A stretch of 21,717 nt of DNA from ZCTH02-B3 sp036563895 (GTDB taxonomy: Bacteria > Bacillota > Bacilli > Paenibacillales > Paenibacillaceae): positions 1 through 21,717 of the forward strand of contig DATCLN010000103.1 in NCBI GenBank assembly GCA_036563895.1. Direction: 5' to 3'. Numbering within the stretch: position 1 is the stretch's first letter; each line of letters opens with the position of its first letter. Shown here piece by piece: positions 13,402 to 20,755 of the stretch. The notes beneath the pieces were generated by a model, which was given only the letters and a program-made list of their open reading frames with translations, was not told where the DNA came from and did no database searches. A program made the translations under genes and the position numbers.

Positions 13402-14319
13402 TCAATGGAAGCCTTCTTCTTCCAGCCGCTTGATGAATTCCTCCGCCGCGCTGTAGCCCAGCTGGCGCAAATACCAGTTGTTCGCGGCCGCCTCCACGAG
13501 CCCGGCCACGTCCCTTCCCGGCTGGAGCTGGATTTCCATGTACGGAATCTTGACGCCCAGGTATTCCGAATATTTCGGTTCCAGCTCCAGCTCGTTGTTC
13601 AGGGCGTTTTCGCGCCACGGGGTCAGTTCGATGTCCAGGGCGATCCTTGTTTCGTCCTGGAACGCCCTCCTGCCGTACAGCCGGACGACGTTGATCAGGC
13701 CGATGTTGCGCAGGGCGAGAAATTCCCGGGTGTTCTGGTTGTGGGTGCCGATGAGCGTCTGGGGTCCCAATTTTTTCAGCACCACGATGTCGTCGGCCAC
13801 CAGCCGGTGCCCGCGCCGGATCAGCGTATGCGCCGTCTCGCTTTTTCCGATCCCCGACTTGCCTCGCAGAAGCACCCCGATGCCCGAGACGTTGACGCAC
13901 ACGCCATGGATGGACATCTCGGGCGCCAGTTCCTTCAGCAGAAACGCGTCCAGCTGCGCGATGAACTCCGTCGTCGTCTCCTGGGTTCTGAGCAGCGGGA
14001 TCTTTTCCTGCCGGCAGTGTTTCGTGAGATAATCGAGGCCGCCCAGCCCGCTGGTGACGATGAAGCACGGCGGATGGTACTTGACGATGTTGCCGATGCG
14101 CTCGTTGCGCTCGGCTTCGCTTTGCCGGTGGAGATAGGTGATTTCCTTTTTGCCGAGAACCTGTACCCGTTCCATGGGAAAGAAATCGAAGAAGCCGACG
14201 AATTCCAGCCCGGGCCGGTGCGCGCGCGCTTTGGTGACGGGCCGGTCCAGATGATCCCCGCCCGCCAGCACTTCCAGTTGAAAACGGTCCACCAAAGCTT
14301 TTACCGGAATCGATTTCAT
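13402..14319 (-). CDS. HPr kinase/phosphorylase homologue (divergent)
   Basis: A 305-residue protein aligning over its whole length with HprK, which phosphorylates HPr on Ser46 and removes that phosphate, setting carbon catabolite control. The Walker A loop GKSGIGKS (153-160), the catalytic-region His138 in SIHGVCVNV, and HRLVADD with D176/D177 are intact. The second signature, EIRGLGIINV in Bacillus, reads ALRNIGLINV here (202-211). The usual VRPGRN near the C-terminus reads LQPGRD. It is therefore either a lineage-specific HprK or a paralogue. ATG at 14319 follows GGGAG; an open frame continues to 14373 but lacks a site. It is monocistronic and convergent with dnaE, not with lgt as in Bacillus subtilis. 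The 60 bases between the dnaE and hprK stops are extremely G+C-rich, with imperfect hairpins but no T-run. Confidence 0.85.
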   Translation of the reverse strand: MKSIPVKALVDRFQLEVLAGGDHLDRPVTKARAHRPGLEFVGFFDFFPMERVQVLGKKEITYLHRQSEAERNERIGNIVKYHPPCFIVTSGLGGLDYLTKHCRQEKIPLLRTQETTTEFIAQLDAFLLKELAPEMSIHGVCVNVSGIGVLLRGKSGIGKSETAHTLIRRGHRLVADDIVVLKKLGPQTLIGTHNQNTREFLALRNIGLINVVRLYGRRAFQDETRIALDIELTPWRENALNNELELEPKYSEYLGVKIPYMEIQLQPGRDVAGLVEAAANNWYLRQLGYSAAEEFIKRLEEEGFH

Positions 14320-14371
14320 TGCGTTCTCCCAGCCCCTTTCGGTCTTGTCCGCAAACCCGCGTTTCTTCTCC

Positions 14372-14377
14372 ATTATA
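14372..14377 (-). promoter_or_regulatory. -10 element for the hprK-like gene
   Basis: A perfect TATAAT on the minus strand (14377-14372) lies 52 bases upstream of the start codon. The region 16-18 bases further upstream has no good -35 match, so activation or weak expression is likely if this is the promoter. Confidence 0.4.
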
Positions 14378-14422
14378 CTGAAAAAGGCCGTTTTTCCGCA
14401 TGGCGGCCGGAATTTCGCTTGG

Positions 14423-14452
14423 TTGCTAGTCCGCCGCCGGTTGTGCTATGAT
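14423..14452 (+). promoter_or_regulatory. SigA promoter of the 62-codon gene and probably of the accDA-pyk operon
   Basis: TTGCTA (14423-14428) and TATGAT (14447-14452) are spaced by 18 bases. The -10 is extended by TGC at 14444-14446. It would start transcription about 40 bases before the small gene. Confidence 0.55.
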
Positions 14453-14501
14453 TTTGTTCAGCCCGGCATGATTCTGCCGTTTTTGTGGGGGGAGCCGTTT
14501 C

Positions 14502-14690
14502 ATGTGGACGGTCATCTACATAGCACCAACCGCAAAAATAGCGGAACGCATCCAAAAGGGTCTGACGGAAGAAGGCTTCCTGGTGCAAGTACGTCCCATC
14601 CAGCTTTCCAAGCCCCAATACGAGATTCTGGTACCCTCCGGTGAAGTGCAGGAAGTGCAGGAAGTGCTGAACAACCTGTTGCACACCTGA
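14502..14690 (+). CDS. conserved small protein of Paenibacillaceae (DUF2007-like), function unknown
   Basis: A 62-residue soluble protein starting MWTVIYIAPTAKIAERIQKG. It looks like a small alpha/beta ferredoxin-like fold: strand, helix (TAKIAERIQKGLTEEG), strands (FLVQVRPIQL, YEILVPSG), helix (EVQEVQEVLNNLLH). From memory, near-identical short proteins occur beside accD in Paenibacillus genomes, sometimes mislabelled glutamate decarboxylase; they resemble the DUF2007 signal-transducing group. ATG at 14502 has GGGGGGAG seven bases upstream and its own promoter. The coding region contains a tandem nine-base repeat (GAAGTGCAG twice, then GAAGTGCTG, 14643-14669), giving EVQEVQEVL. It precedes accD by about 140 bases, with a G+C-rich hairpin (CCGGCC/GGCCGG, 14771-14786) between them. 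Any link to acetyl-CoA carboxylase is unproven. Confidence 0.8.
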   Translation: MWTVIYIAPTAKIAERIQKGLTEEGFLVQVRPIQLSKPQYEILVPSGEVQEVQEVLNNLLHT

Positions 14691-14831
14691 AGCCTGGCCG
14701 CGCCGGAACCTGAGCGACCAACCCGCACGAGACGAACCGACGCCGCGGACCTGCGCCCGTTTCCGATCCTCCGGCCGGAAGGCCGGGGAGGGGTGAATGT
14801 CCGCCATTTTTTCGCCCAGTGAGGTGTCGCC

Positions 14832-16040
14832 GTGTTCAAGGACCTCTTTCAGAAGCGGAAGTACGCGACCATTCCCCCGGACCGGCTCCGGGCGGAGCGG
14901 CCGAAGCGGGAAATTCCGGAAGGGCTCATGATCCGCTGCCCCAAGTGCGGCAACATCCATCTCGGCAAGGAACTGGAGAAAAACCTGAAGGTTTGCCCCT
15001 CCTGCGACCATCATTTCCGGCTGAGCGTCTCGGAACGCATTGCCATCACGATGGACGACGGACAGCTGCGGGAGCTGGACGCCCATCTGGAGTCGGTGGA
15101 CCCCATCGGGTTTCCGGGCTACCGGGAAAAGCTTGAACAGCAGAAACAGAAAACCGGCCTCCGGGAAGCCGTCGTAACCGGCGAGGGAACGATCGGCGGG
15201 CATCCCGTCGTGGTCGGTATCCTGAGCTTTGATTTTTTCACCGGCAGCATGGGTTCCGTCGTGGGGGAAAAGGTGACCCGCGCCATCGAACGGGCCATGG
15301 AGCGCGGATGGCCGCTCGTCATCTTTTCCGCGTCCGGCGGGGCCCGCATGCAGGAAAGCATCTTCAGCCTGATGCAGATGGCCAAGACCAGCGCCGCCCT
15401 GGCGAAGTTCCATGAGCGGCGGGGTCTCTTTATTTCCGTGCTCACCGATCCGACCCTCGGAGGCGTCTCGGCGAGCTTCGCCACCCTGGGAGATTACATC
15501 ATCGCCGAACCCGGCGCCACCTTCGGCTTCGCCGGCCGCATCGTCATCGAACAGACGATCCGCCAGAAGCTGCCGGACGAATTCCAGACGGCCGAGTTCA
15601 ACCTGCGGCACGGCCAGCTGGACAAGGTGGTGCACCGGAAAGAGATGAAGGCGTTTCTGACCAAACTGCTGGAGATGCACGCTTCGGTATACGGCGGCGC
15701 ACCGGCCTCGGCGGTCCCTCCCGCGCCTGCGGCGGAAGGCGAAGCCGGGGACGCGGCGACGGCCGGGGAAGGCGGGGCGAAGGACGAAACCCGGGAACCG
15801 GACGCGGTGCGGGACGAAGCCCGGGAATCCGCCGCTGTGCAGGATGAAGCCGCGGCGCGGGACGAAGCCCGGGCGGCGGATGAGGGCCGCGAAGCGTCCG
15901 GCGAGCCGGCGGATACGGCCGATGAAAAGGCGCCGGAAGCCGGCGGCAAGGGCGATGCCGGAGCGGGGGACGATCCGGTTCCGGCGGCGGTGATGTCCGG
16001 CGCCGACGCGGGGAAGGGAGTGCCCTCCGATGACCGCTGA
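14832..16040 (+). CDS. accD: acetyl-CoA carboxylase carboxyltransferase subunit beta
   Basis: A 402-residue protein whose first about 287 residues are standard AccD. There is a zinc ribbon with C36-x2-C39 and C55-x2-C58, then the carboxyltransferase fold with SASGGARMQES, DPTLGGVSASFATLGD and AEPGATFGFAGRIVIEQT. With AccA it transfers carboxyl from biotin to acetyl-CoA, giving malonyl-CoA. The usual length is about 290. The remaining about 115 residues (288-402) are a disordered Ala/Glu/Asp/Gly-rich acidic tail with repeated DEA/DEAR units. GTG at 14832 follows GAGGTG at 14821-14826. The gene ends inside the first codons of accA (11-base overlap), consistent with equal, coupled synthesis of the two subunits. 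Confidence 0.96.
   Translation: MFKDLFQKRKYATIPPDRLRAERPKREIPEGLMIRCPKCGNIHLGKELEKNLKVCPSCDHHFRLSVSERIAITMDDGQLRELDAHLESVDPIGFPGYREKLEQQKQKTGLREAVVTGEGTIGGHPVVVGILSFDFFTGSMGSVVGEKVTRAIERAMERGWPLVIFSASGGARMQESIFSLMQMAKTSAALAKFHERRGLFISVLTDPTLGGVSASFATLGDYIIAEPGATFGFAGRIVIEQTIRQKLPDEFQTAEFNLRHGQLDKVVHRKEMKAFLTKLLEMHASVYGGAPASAVPPAPAAEGEAGDAATAGEGGAKDETREPDAVRDEARESAAVQDEAAARDEARAADEGREASGEPADTADEKAPEAGGKGDAGAGDDPVPAAVMSGADAGKGVPSDDR
15783..15900 (+). repeat. degenerate tandem repeats in the accD tail
   Basis: Two units of 30 bases followed by units of 18 bases, each beginning GACGAA, GATGAA or GATGAG, encode DETREPDAVR, DEARESAAVQ, DEAAAR, DEARAA and DEGREA. GACGAAGCCCGGG recurs exactly. Confidence 0.65.
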
Positions 16041-17007
16041 ACTTCCCTTTGAACGGCCCCTCGCCGAACTGCGCAGGAAAATCGAGGAACTCCGAAAATT
16101 CGGCGAGGAAAAGCAGATCGATTTCTCGGAAGAGATCGCGCGGCTGGAAGAACGGTACCGGCAGATGGAAGAGGAGCTGTACAGGAACCTCGGCGCCGCG
16201 CAGATCCTGCAGCTGGCCCGCCATCACCAGCGGCCCACGACGCTGGATTACATAGAACGCATCTTCACCGATTTCATCGAGCTGCACGGCGACCGGCTGT
16301 TCGCCGACGATCTGGCCATCGTCGGGGGGATTGCCAGGCTCAACGGCATTCCCGTGACGGTCGTCGGCCACCAGCGGGGCAAGGATACCAAGGACAACAT
16401 CCGGCGGTATTTCGGCAGTCCGCATCCCGAAGGCTTCCGCAAGGCGCTGCGCCTCATGCGGCAGGCGGACAAATTCCGCCGCCCGATCATCACCTTCATC
16501 GACACGAAGGGCGCCTATCCGGGCGACACCGCCGAAGCGCGCGGCCAGTCGGAGGCGATCGCCCGCAACCTCATGGAAATGTCCACGTTCGGCGTGCCCA
16601 TCGTATGCGTCGTCATCGGCGAAGGGGGAAGCGGCGGCGCCCTCGCCCTGGGGGTTGGCAACCGCGTGCTCATGCTGGAAAACGCCATCTATTCCGTCAT
16701 TTCCCCGAACGGCGCGGCCTCGATCCTGTGGAAGGACGCGTCCAAAGCCGACCAGGCCGCGGAATACATGAAAATCACGGCGGCGGATCTCAAGGCGTTC
16801 GGCATCGTGGACGAGGTGGTGCCGGAACCGAAGGGCGGCGCCCACCGCAACCCGGACGAACAGGCGGCGGCGGTCAAGGACGCGGTGTGGCGGCATCTGC
16901 AGGAACTCCTGGGCATGACGCCGGAGGAACTCATCGAGGACCGCCACCGCAAGTTCCGCGCCATCGGCCGTTTCGCCGAGGCGCAGCCGGCGACGGCCGC
17001 CGAATAA
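16030..17007 (+). CDS. accA: acetyl-CoA carboxylase carboxyltransferase subunit alpha
   Basis: A 325-residue AccA of normal length. The N-terminal helical part (LAELRRKIEELRKFGEEKQ) is followed by the crotonase-like core with GHQRGKDTKDNIRRYFGSPHPEGFRKALR, FIDTKGAYPGDTAEARGQ, GEGGSGGALALGVGN and SPNGAASILWKDA, all strongly conserved in the family. It forms the alpha2-beta2 carboxyltransferase with AccD in the cytoplasm. ATG at 16030 lies nine bases after AAGGGAG (16014-16020) within the accD tail. In Bacillus subtilis pfkA comes next, but here only 46 bases separate accA from pyk. Confidence 0.97.
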   Translation: MTAELPFERPLAELRRKIEELRKFGEEKQIDFSEEIARLEERYRQMEEELYRNLGAAQILQLARHHQRPTTLDYIERIFTDFIELHGDRLFADDLAIVGGIARLNGIPVTVVGHQRGKDTKDNIRRYFGSPHPEGFRKALRLMRQADKFRRPIITFIDTKGAYPGDTAEARGQSEAIARNLMEMSTFGVPIVCVVIGEGGSGGALALGVGNRVLMLENAIYSVISPNGAASILWKDASKADQAAEYMKITAADLKAFGIVDEVVPEPKGGAHRNPDEQAAAVKDAVWRHLQELLGMTPEELIEDRHRKFRAIGRFAEAQPATAAE

Positions 17008-17053
17008 GCCGGACAGCGATACCGCCGTAACCAGGCTAGACGGAGGAACCCAT

Positions 17054-18808
17054 ATGCGCAAGACGAAAATCGTCTGTACCATCGGCCCCGCCAGCGATTC
17101 CCCGGAAATGCTGAAAAAATTGATCGAAGCCGGCATGAACGTGGCCCGCCTCAATTTTTCCCACGGGGATTTCGAAAGCCACGGCAACAGCATCCGCAAC
17201 ATCCGGCAGGCGGCAAGCGAGCTCGGCAAAACGGTGGCCATCCTGCTGGACACGAAAGGGCCCGAAATCCGTTTGGGCAAAATGGCGACGGAACCGGTGG
17301 AATTGGAGCGCGGACAGACGGTCATCCTGACCACCGAGGAAGTTTTGGGCACGCGGGAGCGCATCCCGGTTTCGCACAAGGGACTCCCGGAAGACGTGGA
17401 CATCGGATCGAAAATTCTCATCGACGACGGCCTGATCGCGCTCACCGTGCTCGAAGTCCGGGGCACGGAAATCCACTGCCGGGTGGAAAACAGCGGTCCC
17501 GTGAAGAGCAACAAGGGCGTCAATGTGCCCGGCGCGGCCGTTTCGCTGCCCGGCATCACGGAGAAGGACGCCGCGGACATCGTGTTCGGCATCCGGCAGG
17601 GCGTTGACTTCATCGCCGCTTCCTTCGTGCGGCGCGCCGCCGATGTGCTGGAAATCCGCGAGCTGCTGGAACGCCACGGCGCCAGCCACATCCAGATCAT
17701 CGCCAAGATCGAGACGCAGCAGGCCGTGGACAATCTGGACGAAATCCTGGAAGTGTCGGACGGCATCATGGTCGCCCGCGGCGACCTGGGCGTGGAGATT
17801 CCGGTGGAAGAAGTGCCGCTGGTGCAGAAACGGATCATCGAGAAATGCAACCAGGCCGGCAAGCCGGTGATCACCGCCACGCAGATGCTGGATTCCATGC
17901 AGCGCAACCCGCGGCCGACCCGCGCCGAGGCGTCGGACGTGGCGAACGCCATCTTCGACGGCACCGACGCCATCATGCTGTCGGGCGAAACGGCGGCGGG
18001 CAAGTACCCGGTGGAATCGGTCCTGATGATGTCCAGGATCGCGGAACGGGCCGAGGCGGCGCTCCGGTACCGGGAAATTTTCCTGAAACAGGCCGGCGCC
18101 CAGCAGGTTTCCGTAACCGAGGCGATCAGCCAGGCGGTGGCCAACTCCGCCCTCGACCTTGACGTGAAGGCGATCGTCACCGCCACCGAAAGCGGCTACA
18201 CGGCGCGCATGGTGTCCAAGTACCGCCCGAAGGCGCCGATCATCGCGGTGACGCCCTTCGAGGAGGTGCAGCGCCGCCTGCAGCTGGTGTGGGGCGTCAT
18301 CCCGGTGGGCTGCAAGCCGGCCAGGACGACCGACGAAATGTTCGAAATCGCCGTGAAAGGCGCACTGGAATCCGGCCTGGTAAAGCTCGGCGACACGGTG
18401 ATCATCACCGCCGGGGTGCCGGTGGGCCGTTCGGGCACGACCAACCTGATCAAAATTCACAACATCGGCGAACTGATCGCCAAGGGACAGGGCATCGGCA
18501 CGCCTTCGGCGACCGGCAAGGTGGTGGTGGCCCGCACCGCCGCCGAGGCGAACGCGAAGATGACGGAAGGCGCGATCCTGGTGGCGCCGATGACCGACAG
18601 GGATTACATGCCGGCGATCGGCAAGGCGGCCGGCCTGATCACGGAAGGAGGAGGCATCACCTGCCATGCGGCGGTGGTCGGCCTCAATCTCGGCATTCCG
18701 GTGATCGTCGGCGTGGAAGACGCGCTGACGAAGCTGAAGGACGGCATGGAAATCACCATGTACGCCGCCACCGGCGTCATCTATTCCGGCCAGGCGAAGG
18801 TGCTGTAG
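17054..18808 (+). CDS. pyk: pyruvate kinase with C-terminal PEP-utiliser domain
   Basis: A 584-residue pyruvate kinase of the Bacillus/Geobacillus form. It converts PEP and ADP to pyruvate and ATP. R32, N34 and S36 (ARLNFSHG), DTKGPEIRLG (66-75), K218 and E220 in AKIET, ARGDLGVEIP with D244, and TATQMLDSM are intact. The allosteric C domain follows. Residues about 475-584 form the extra phosphohistidine-type domain of PEP-utilising enzymes, ending with GGGITCHAAVVG (His near 538), which is typical of bacilli but of unclear role in this enzyme. ATG at 17054 follows GGAGG (17042-17046). The thioesterase gene begins one base after its stop. Confidence 0.97.
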   Translation: MRKTKIVCTIGPASDSPEMLKKLIEAGMNVARLNFSHGDFESHGNSIRNIRQAASELGKTVAILLDTKGPEIRLGKMATEPVELERGQTVILTTEEVLGTRERIPVSHKGLPEDVDIGSKILIDDGLIALTVLEVRGTEIHCRVENSGPVKSNKGVNVPGAAVSLPGITEKDAADIVFGIRQGVDFIAASFVRRAADVLEIRELLERHGASHIQIIAKIETQQAVDNLDEILEVSDGIMVARGDLGVEIPVEEVPLVQKRIIEKCNQAGKPVITATQMLDSMQRNPRPTRAEASDVANAIFDGTDAIMLSGETAAGKYPVESVLMMSRIAERAEAALRYREIFLKQAGAQQVSVTEAISQAVANSALDLDVKAIVTATESGYTARMVSKYRPKAPIIAVTPFEEVQRRLQLVWGVIPVGCKPARTTDEMFEIAVKGALESGLVKLGDTVIITAGVPVGRSGTTNLIKIHNIGELIAKGQGIGTPSATGKVVVARTAAEANAKMTEGAILVAPMTDRDYMPAIGKAAGLITEGGGITCHAAVVGLNLGIPVIVGVEDALTKLKDGMEITMYAATGVIYSGQAKVL

Positions 18809-18809
18809 C

Positions 18810-19277
18810 ATGCCCGTCTGGCAGCTTCATCCGCTGCGCGTCCGCTATCAGGAGACGGACCGGATGGGCGTGGTGTTCCATGCGAACTACGCCACCTGGT
18901 TCGAAGTCGGCCGCACGGAATGGGTGCGCCGGTCGGGCGTGGAATACCGCGTCCTGGAAGAGCGCGGGGTATTGCTCCCCCTCGTGGAGCTGCACATCGA
19001 GTTTTTGCGGCCGGCCCGCTACGACGACTGGGTGACGGTCTGCACCGCGGCCGCGGAATGGACGCCGCTCAAGGTCCGCTTTCTCTCCGCCGTCGCACTG
19101 GGCGACCTGACGGAGCGGCACGGGCATGCGTTCGAGGGCGGGGAGCCTCCCGGTGAGCTTCTGGCGCGGGGCTGGACGCGGCATGTGTGGGTCAACCGGG
19201 ACTGGAAGCCGGTGCGGCTGGACCGGGAAATGCCCGATCTCTACCCCAGGCTGGCCGCCTGGGCGAAAGGCGGATGA
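18810..19277 (+). CDS. YbgC/4-hydroxybenzoyl-CoA-type hot-dog acyl-CoA thioesterase
   Basis: A 155-residue single hot-dog-domain protein. The motif RYQETDRMGVVFHANYATWF contains the family's catalytic Asp (D17), with H24 and Y27 close by, then EVGRTEW on the central helix. Enzymes of this kind hydrolyse short or aromatic acyl-CoAs. The substrate is not readable here. ATG at 18810 lies one base past the pyk stop, with AAGGTG in the pyk 3' end as ribosome site, so it is translated from the pyk message. The family is common next to pyk-citZ in Paenibacillus-type genomes as far as I recall; the Bacillus subtilis genes fxsA and ytvI are not present in this gap. Confidence 0.85.
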   Translation: MPVWQLHPLRVRYQETDRMGVVFHANYATWFEVGRTEWVRRSGVEYRVLEERGVLLPLVELHIEFLRPARYDDWVTVCTAAAEWTPLKVRFLSAVALGDLTERHGHAFEGGEPPGELLARGWTRHVWVNRDWKPVRLDREMPDLYPRLAAWAKGG

Positions 19278-19327
19278 CGGGGAAATTTGCGGCCGGCCGG
19301 GACCGGAAATCCCATCATCCGATTTTA
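19271..19327 (+). terminator. putative terminator overlapping the thioesterase stop codon
   Basis: CGGATGA-C-GGG at 19271-19281 pairs with CCC-A-TCATCCG at 19311-19321 (10 of 11 pairs), with an inner ATTT/AAAT pairing and a G+C-rich apex. It is followed by ATTTTAT. The T-run is short, so efficiency is uncertain. The thioesterase TGA is inside the left arm. Confidence 0.45.
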
Positions 19328-19341
19328 TCACCATGATAAAA
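19323..19341. promoter_or_regulatory. perfect dyad upstream of citZ, candidate operator
   Basis: TTTTATCA (19323-19330) and TGATAAAA (19334-19341) are exact inverted repeats around CCA. Related half-sites follow at 19382-19388 (TTTATCA) and 19427-19433 (TGATAAA). This cluster is much richer in A/T than the surroundings. A/T-rich ATAA/TTAT dyads bound by the LysR-type regulator CcpC control citZ in Bacillus; here the order is TTAT-N7-ATAA, so CcpC is only one candidate. Confidence 0.45.
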
Positions 19342-19438
19342 CTTTTTGATCGAAGCTTGATTCCATTCCCATTTGAAATGGTTTATCATGATTGAAGGAA
19401 TTGCGGAAATCCTTTGTCACATTTCCTGATAAACAAGG

Positions 19439-19474
19439 ACGGGTAAGCGATTGTTGATCGCTGTTGCCCGTTTT
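19439..19474 (+). other. hairpin in the citZ upstream region, terminator- or attenuator-like
   Basis: ACGGG (19439-19443) pairs with CCCGT (19467-19471) and AGCGAT (19446-19451) with ATCGCT (19457-19462), with a small internal loop and a TGTTG apex. TTTTCTC follows. It lies 90 bases before citZ. No convincing -35/-10 pair is seen between 19342 and 19563, so whether this hairpin is in the citZ leader or ends an upstream transcript is open. Confidence 0.4.
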
Positions 19475-19563
19475 CTCATGCGGCGGATGTGACGTCCGAA
19501 ATCCCGTACATATCCCGACAGCACCATAAGACCACCACCATGACGATAAAAGGAGAGAGATCG

Positions 19564-20679
19564 ATGACGGCGACAAAAGGTCTGGAAGGTGTCGTGGCGG
19601 CAACATCGGCGATCAGCTCGATCATCGAAAGCACGCTCACCTACCGCGGCATCAACATCGACGAGTTGGCTGAGCATGCCACCTACGAGGAGGTCGTCTA
19701 CCTTCTCTGGCATAACCGGCTGCCGAACCAGGCCGAACTGGACGATCTGATTCGCCGGCTGGGGGAAGAGGCGGAGCTTCCGGAACCGGTGCTCCAGAGC
19801 ATGCGGCTCTATCCGAAGGATGTCCATCCCATGGCCGCGCTGCGCACCGCGGTGTCCGCCCTGGCCCTGTACGATCCGGACGCGGATGACATGAGCCCCG
19901 AAGCCAACCTGCGCAAGGCGATCCGCCTGCAGGCGAGGATCCCCACGCTGATCGCGGCGTTTGCCCGTCTCCGGGAAGGGAAGGAACCGGTCAAGCCAAA
20001 GAAGTGCGTCGGCATCGCGCACAACTTCCTTTACATGCTGTTTGGCACGGACCCGGAAGAGACGGCGGTCCGCACCATGGACAAGGCGCTCATCTTGCAC
20101 GCGGACCACGAGCTGAACGCGTCCACGTTTGCCGCCCGGGTGACGGTGGCCACGCTTTCCGACATTTACTCCGGCGTCGTGTCTGCCATCGGTGCGCTGA
20201 AGGGACCGCTCCACGGCGGCGCCAACGAACAGGTCATGGTGATGCTGGACGAAATCGGCACGCCGGAAAACGTGGAACCGTACATCCGCCGCAAGTTTGA
20301 AAACAAGGAGAAAATCATGGGCTTCGGGCATCGCGTGTACAAAAAAGGCGATCCCCGGGCCAAACATCTGCAGCGCATGTCCCGCGAACTCGGCCAAATG
20401 AAGGGCGACATGCGCCTGTACGAAATGTCCGTCAAGATCGAACAGCTCGTCGCCTCCGAAAAAGGGCTTCTGCCCAACGTCGACTTTTACTCCGCATCCT
20501 GCTACACCATGCTGGGCATTCCCCGGGACCTGTTCACCCCGATTTTCGCCATGGCCCGCATCTCCGGCTGGACGGCGCACATCATGGAACAGTACGCCGA
20601 CAACCGCCTGATCCGTCCCCGGGCCGAATACGTCGGTCCCGTCGACCGCCGTTACGTCCCGTTGTCGGAACGTTCCTGA
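19564..20679 (+). CDS. citZ: citrate synthase
   Basis: A 371-residue type I (hexamer/dimer Gram-positive-type) citrate synthase of the length of Bacillus CitZ. It condenses acetyl-CoA and oxaloacetate in the first TCA step. The catalytic residues are recognisable: H217 in PLHGGANE, H256 in GFGHRVYK and D307 in NVDFYSAS. ADHELNAS with H182 and the C-terminal RPRAEYVGP are also conserved. ATG at 19564 follows AAAAGGAGAGA (19547-19557). It lies behind a 286-base upstream region with dyads and a hairpin, is separated from icd by a hairpin with a short T-run, and so is probably regulated on its own while reading through partly into icd. Confidence 0.96.
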   Translation: MTATKGLEGVVAATSAISSIIESTLTYRGINIDELAEHATYEEVVYLLWHNRLPNQAELDDLIRRLGEEAELPEPVLQSMRLYPKDVHPMAALRTAVSALALYDPDADDMSPEANLRKAIRLQARIPTLIAAFARLREGKEPVKPKKCVGIAHNFLYMLFGTDPEETAVRTMDKALILHADHELNASTFAARVTVATLSDIYSGVVSAIGALKGPLHGGANEQVMVMLDEIGTPENVEPYIRRKFENKEKIMGFGHRVYKKGDPRAKHLQRMSRELGQMKGDMRLYEMSVKIEQLVASEKGLLPNVDFYSASCYTMLGIPRDLFTPIFAMARISGWTAHIMEQYADNRLIRPRAEYVGPVDRRYVPLSERS

Positions 20680-20685
20680 TCCCGT

Positions 20686-20713
20686 GCGGCTCCTTCCGGG
20701 AGCCGCGGGTTTT
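20686..20713 (+). terminator. terminator or partial attenuator between citZ and icd
   Basis: GCGGCTCC (20686-20693) and GGAGCCGC (20699-20706) form a perfect eight-base-pair stem around TTCCG, followed by GGG and four T residues. The short T-run would allow some readthrough into icd. Confidence 0.6.
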
Positions 20714-20755
20714 GCTTAAGGAAGTTTAAGGAAGCGCTAAGCAAGGAGGTCCAAC

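Noticed and set aside
12663..13433. Alternative plus frame across the dnaE linker, suggesting a frameshift
   Set aside because: The OB domain before and the C-terminal domain after the linker are in the same dnaE frame, so no frameshift is needed.
14771..14791. CCGGCC/GGCCGG hairpin before accD as a terminator
   Set aside because: The T-run begins some 20 bases after the stem; more likely an incidental or leader structure.
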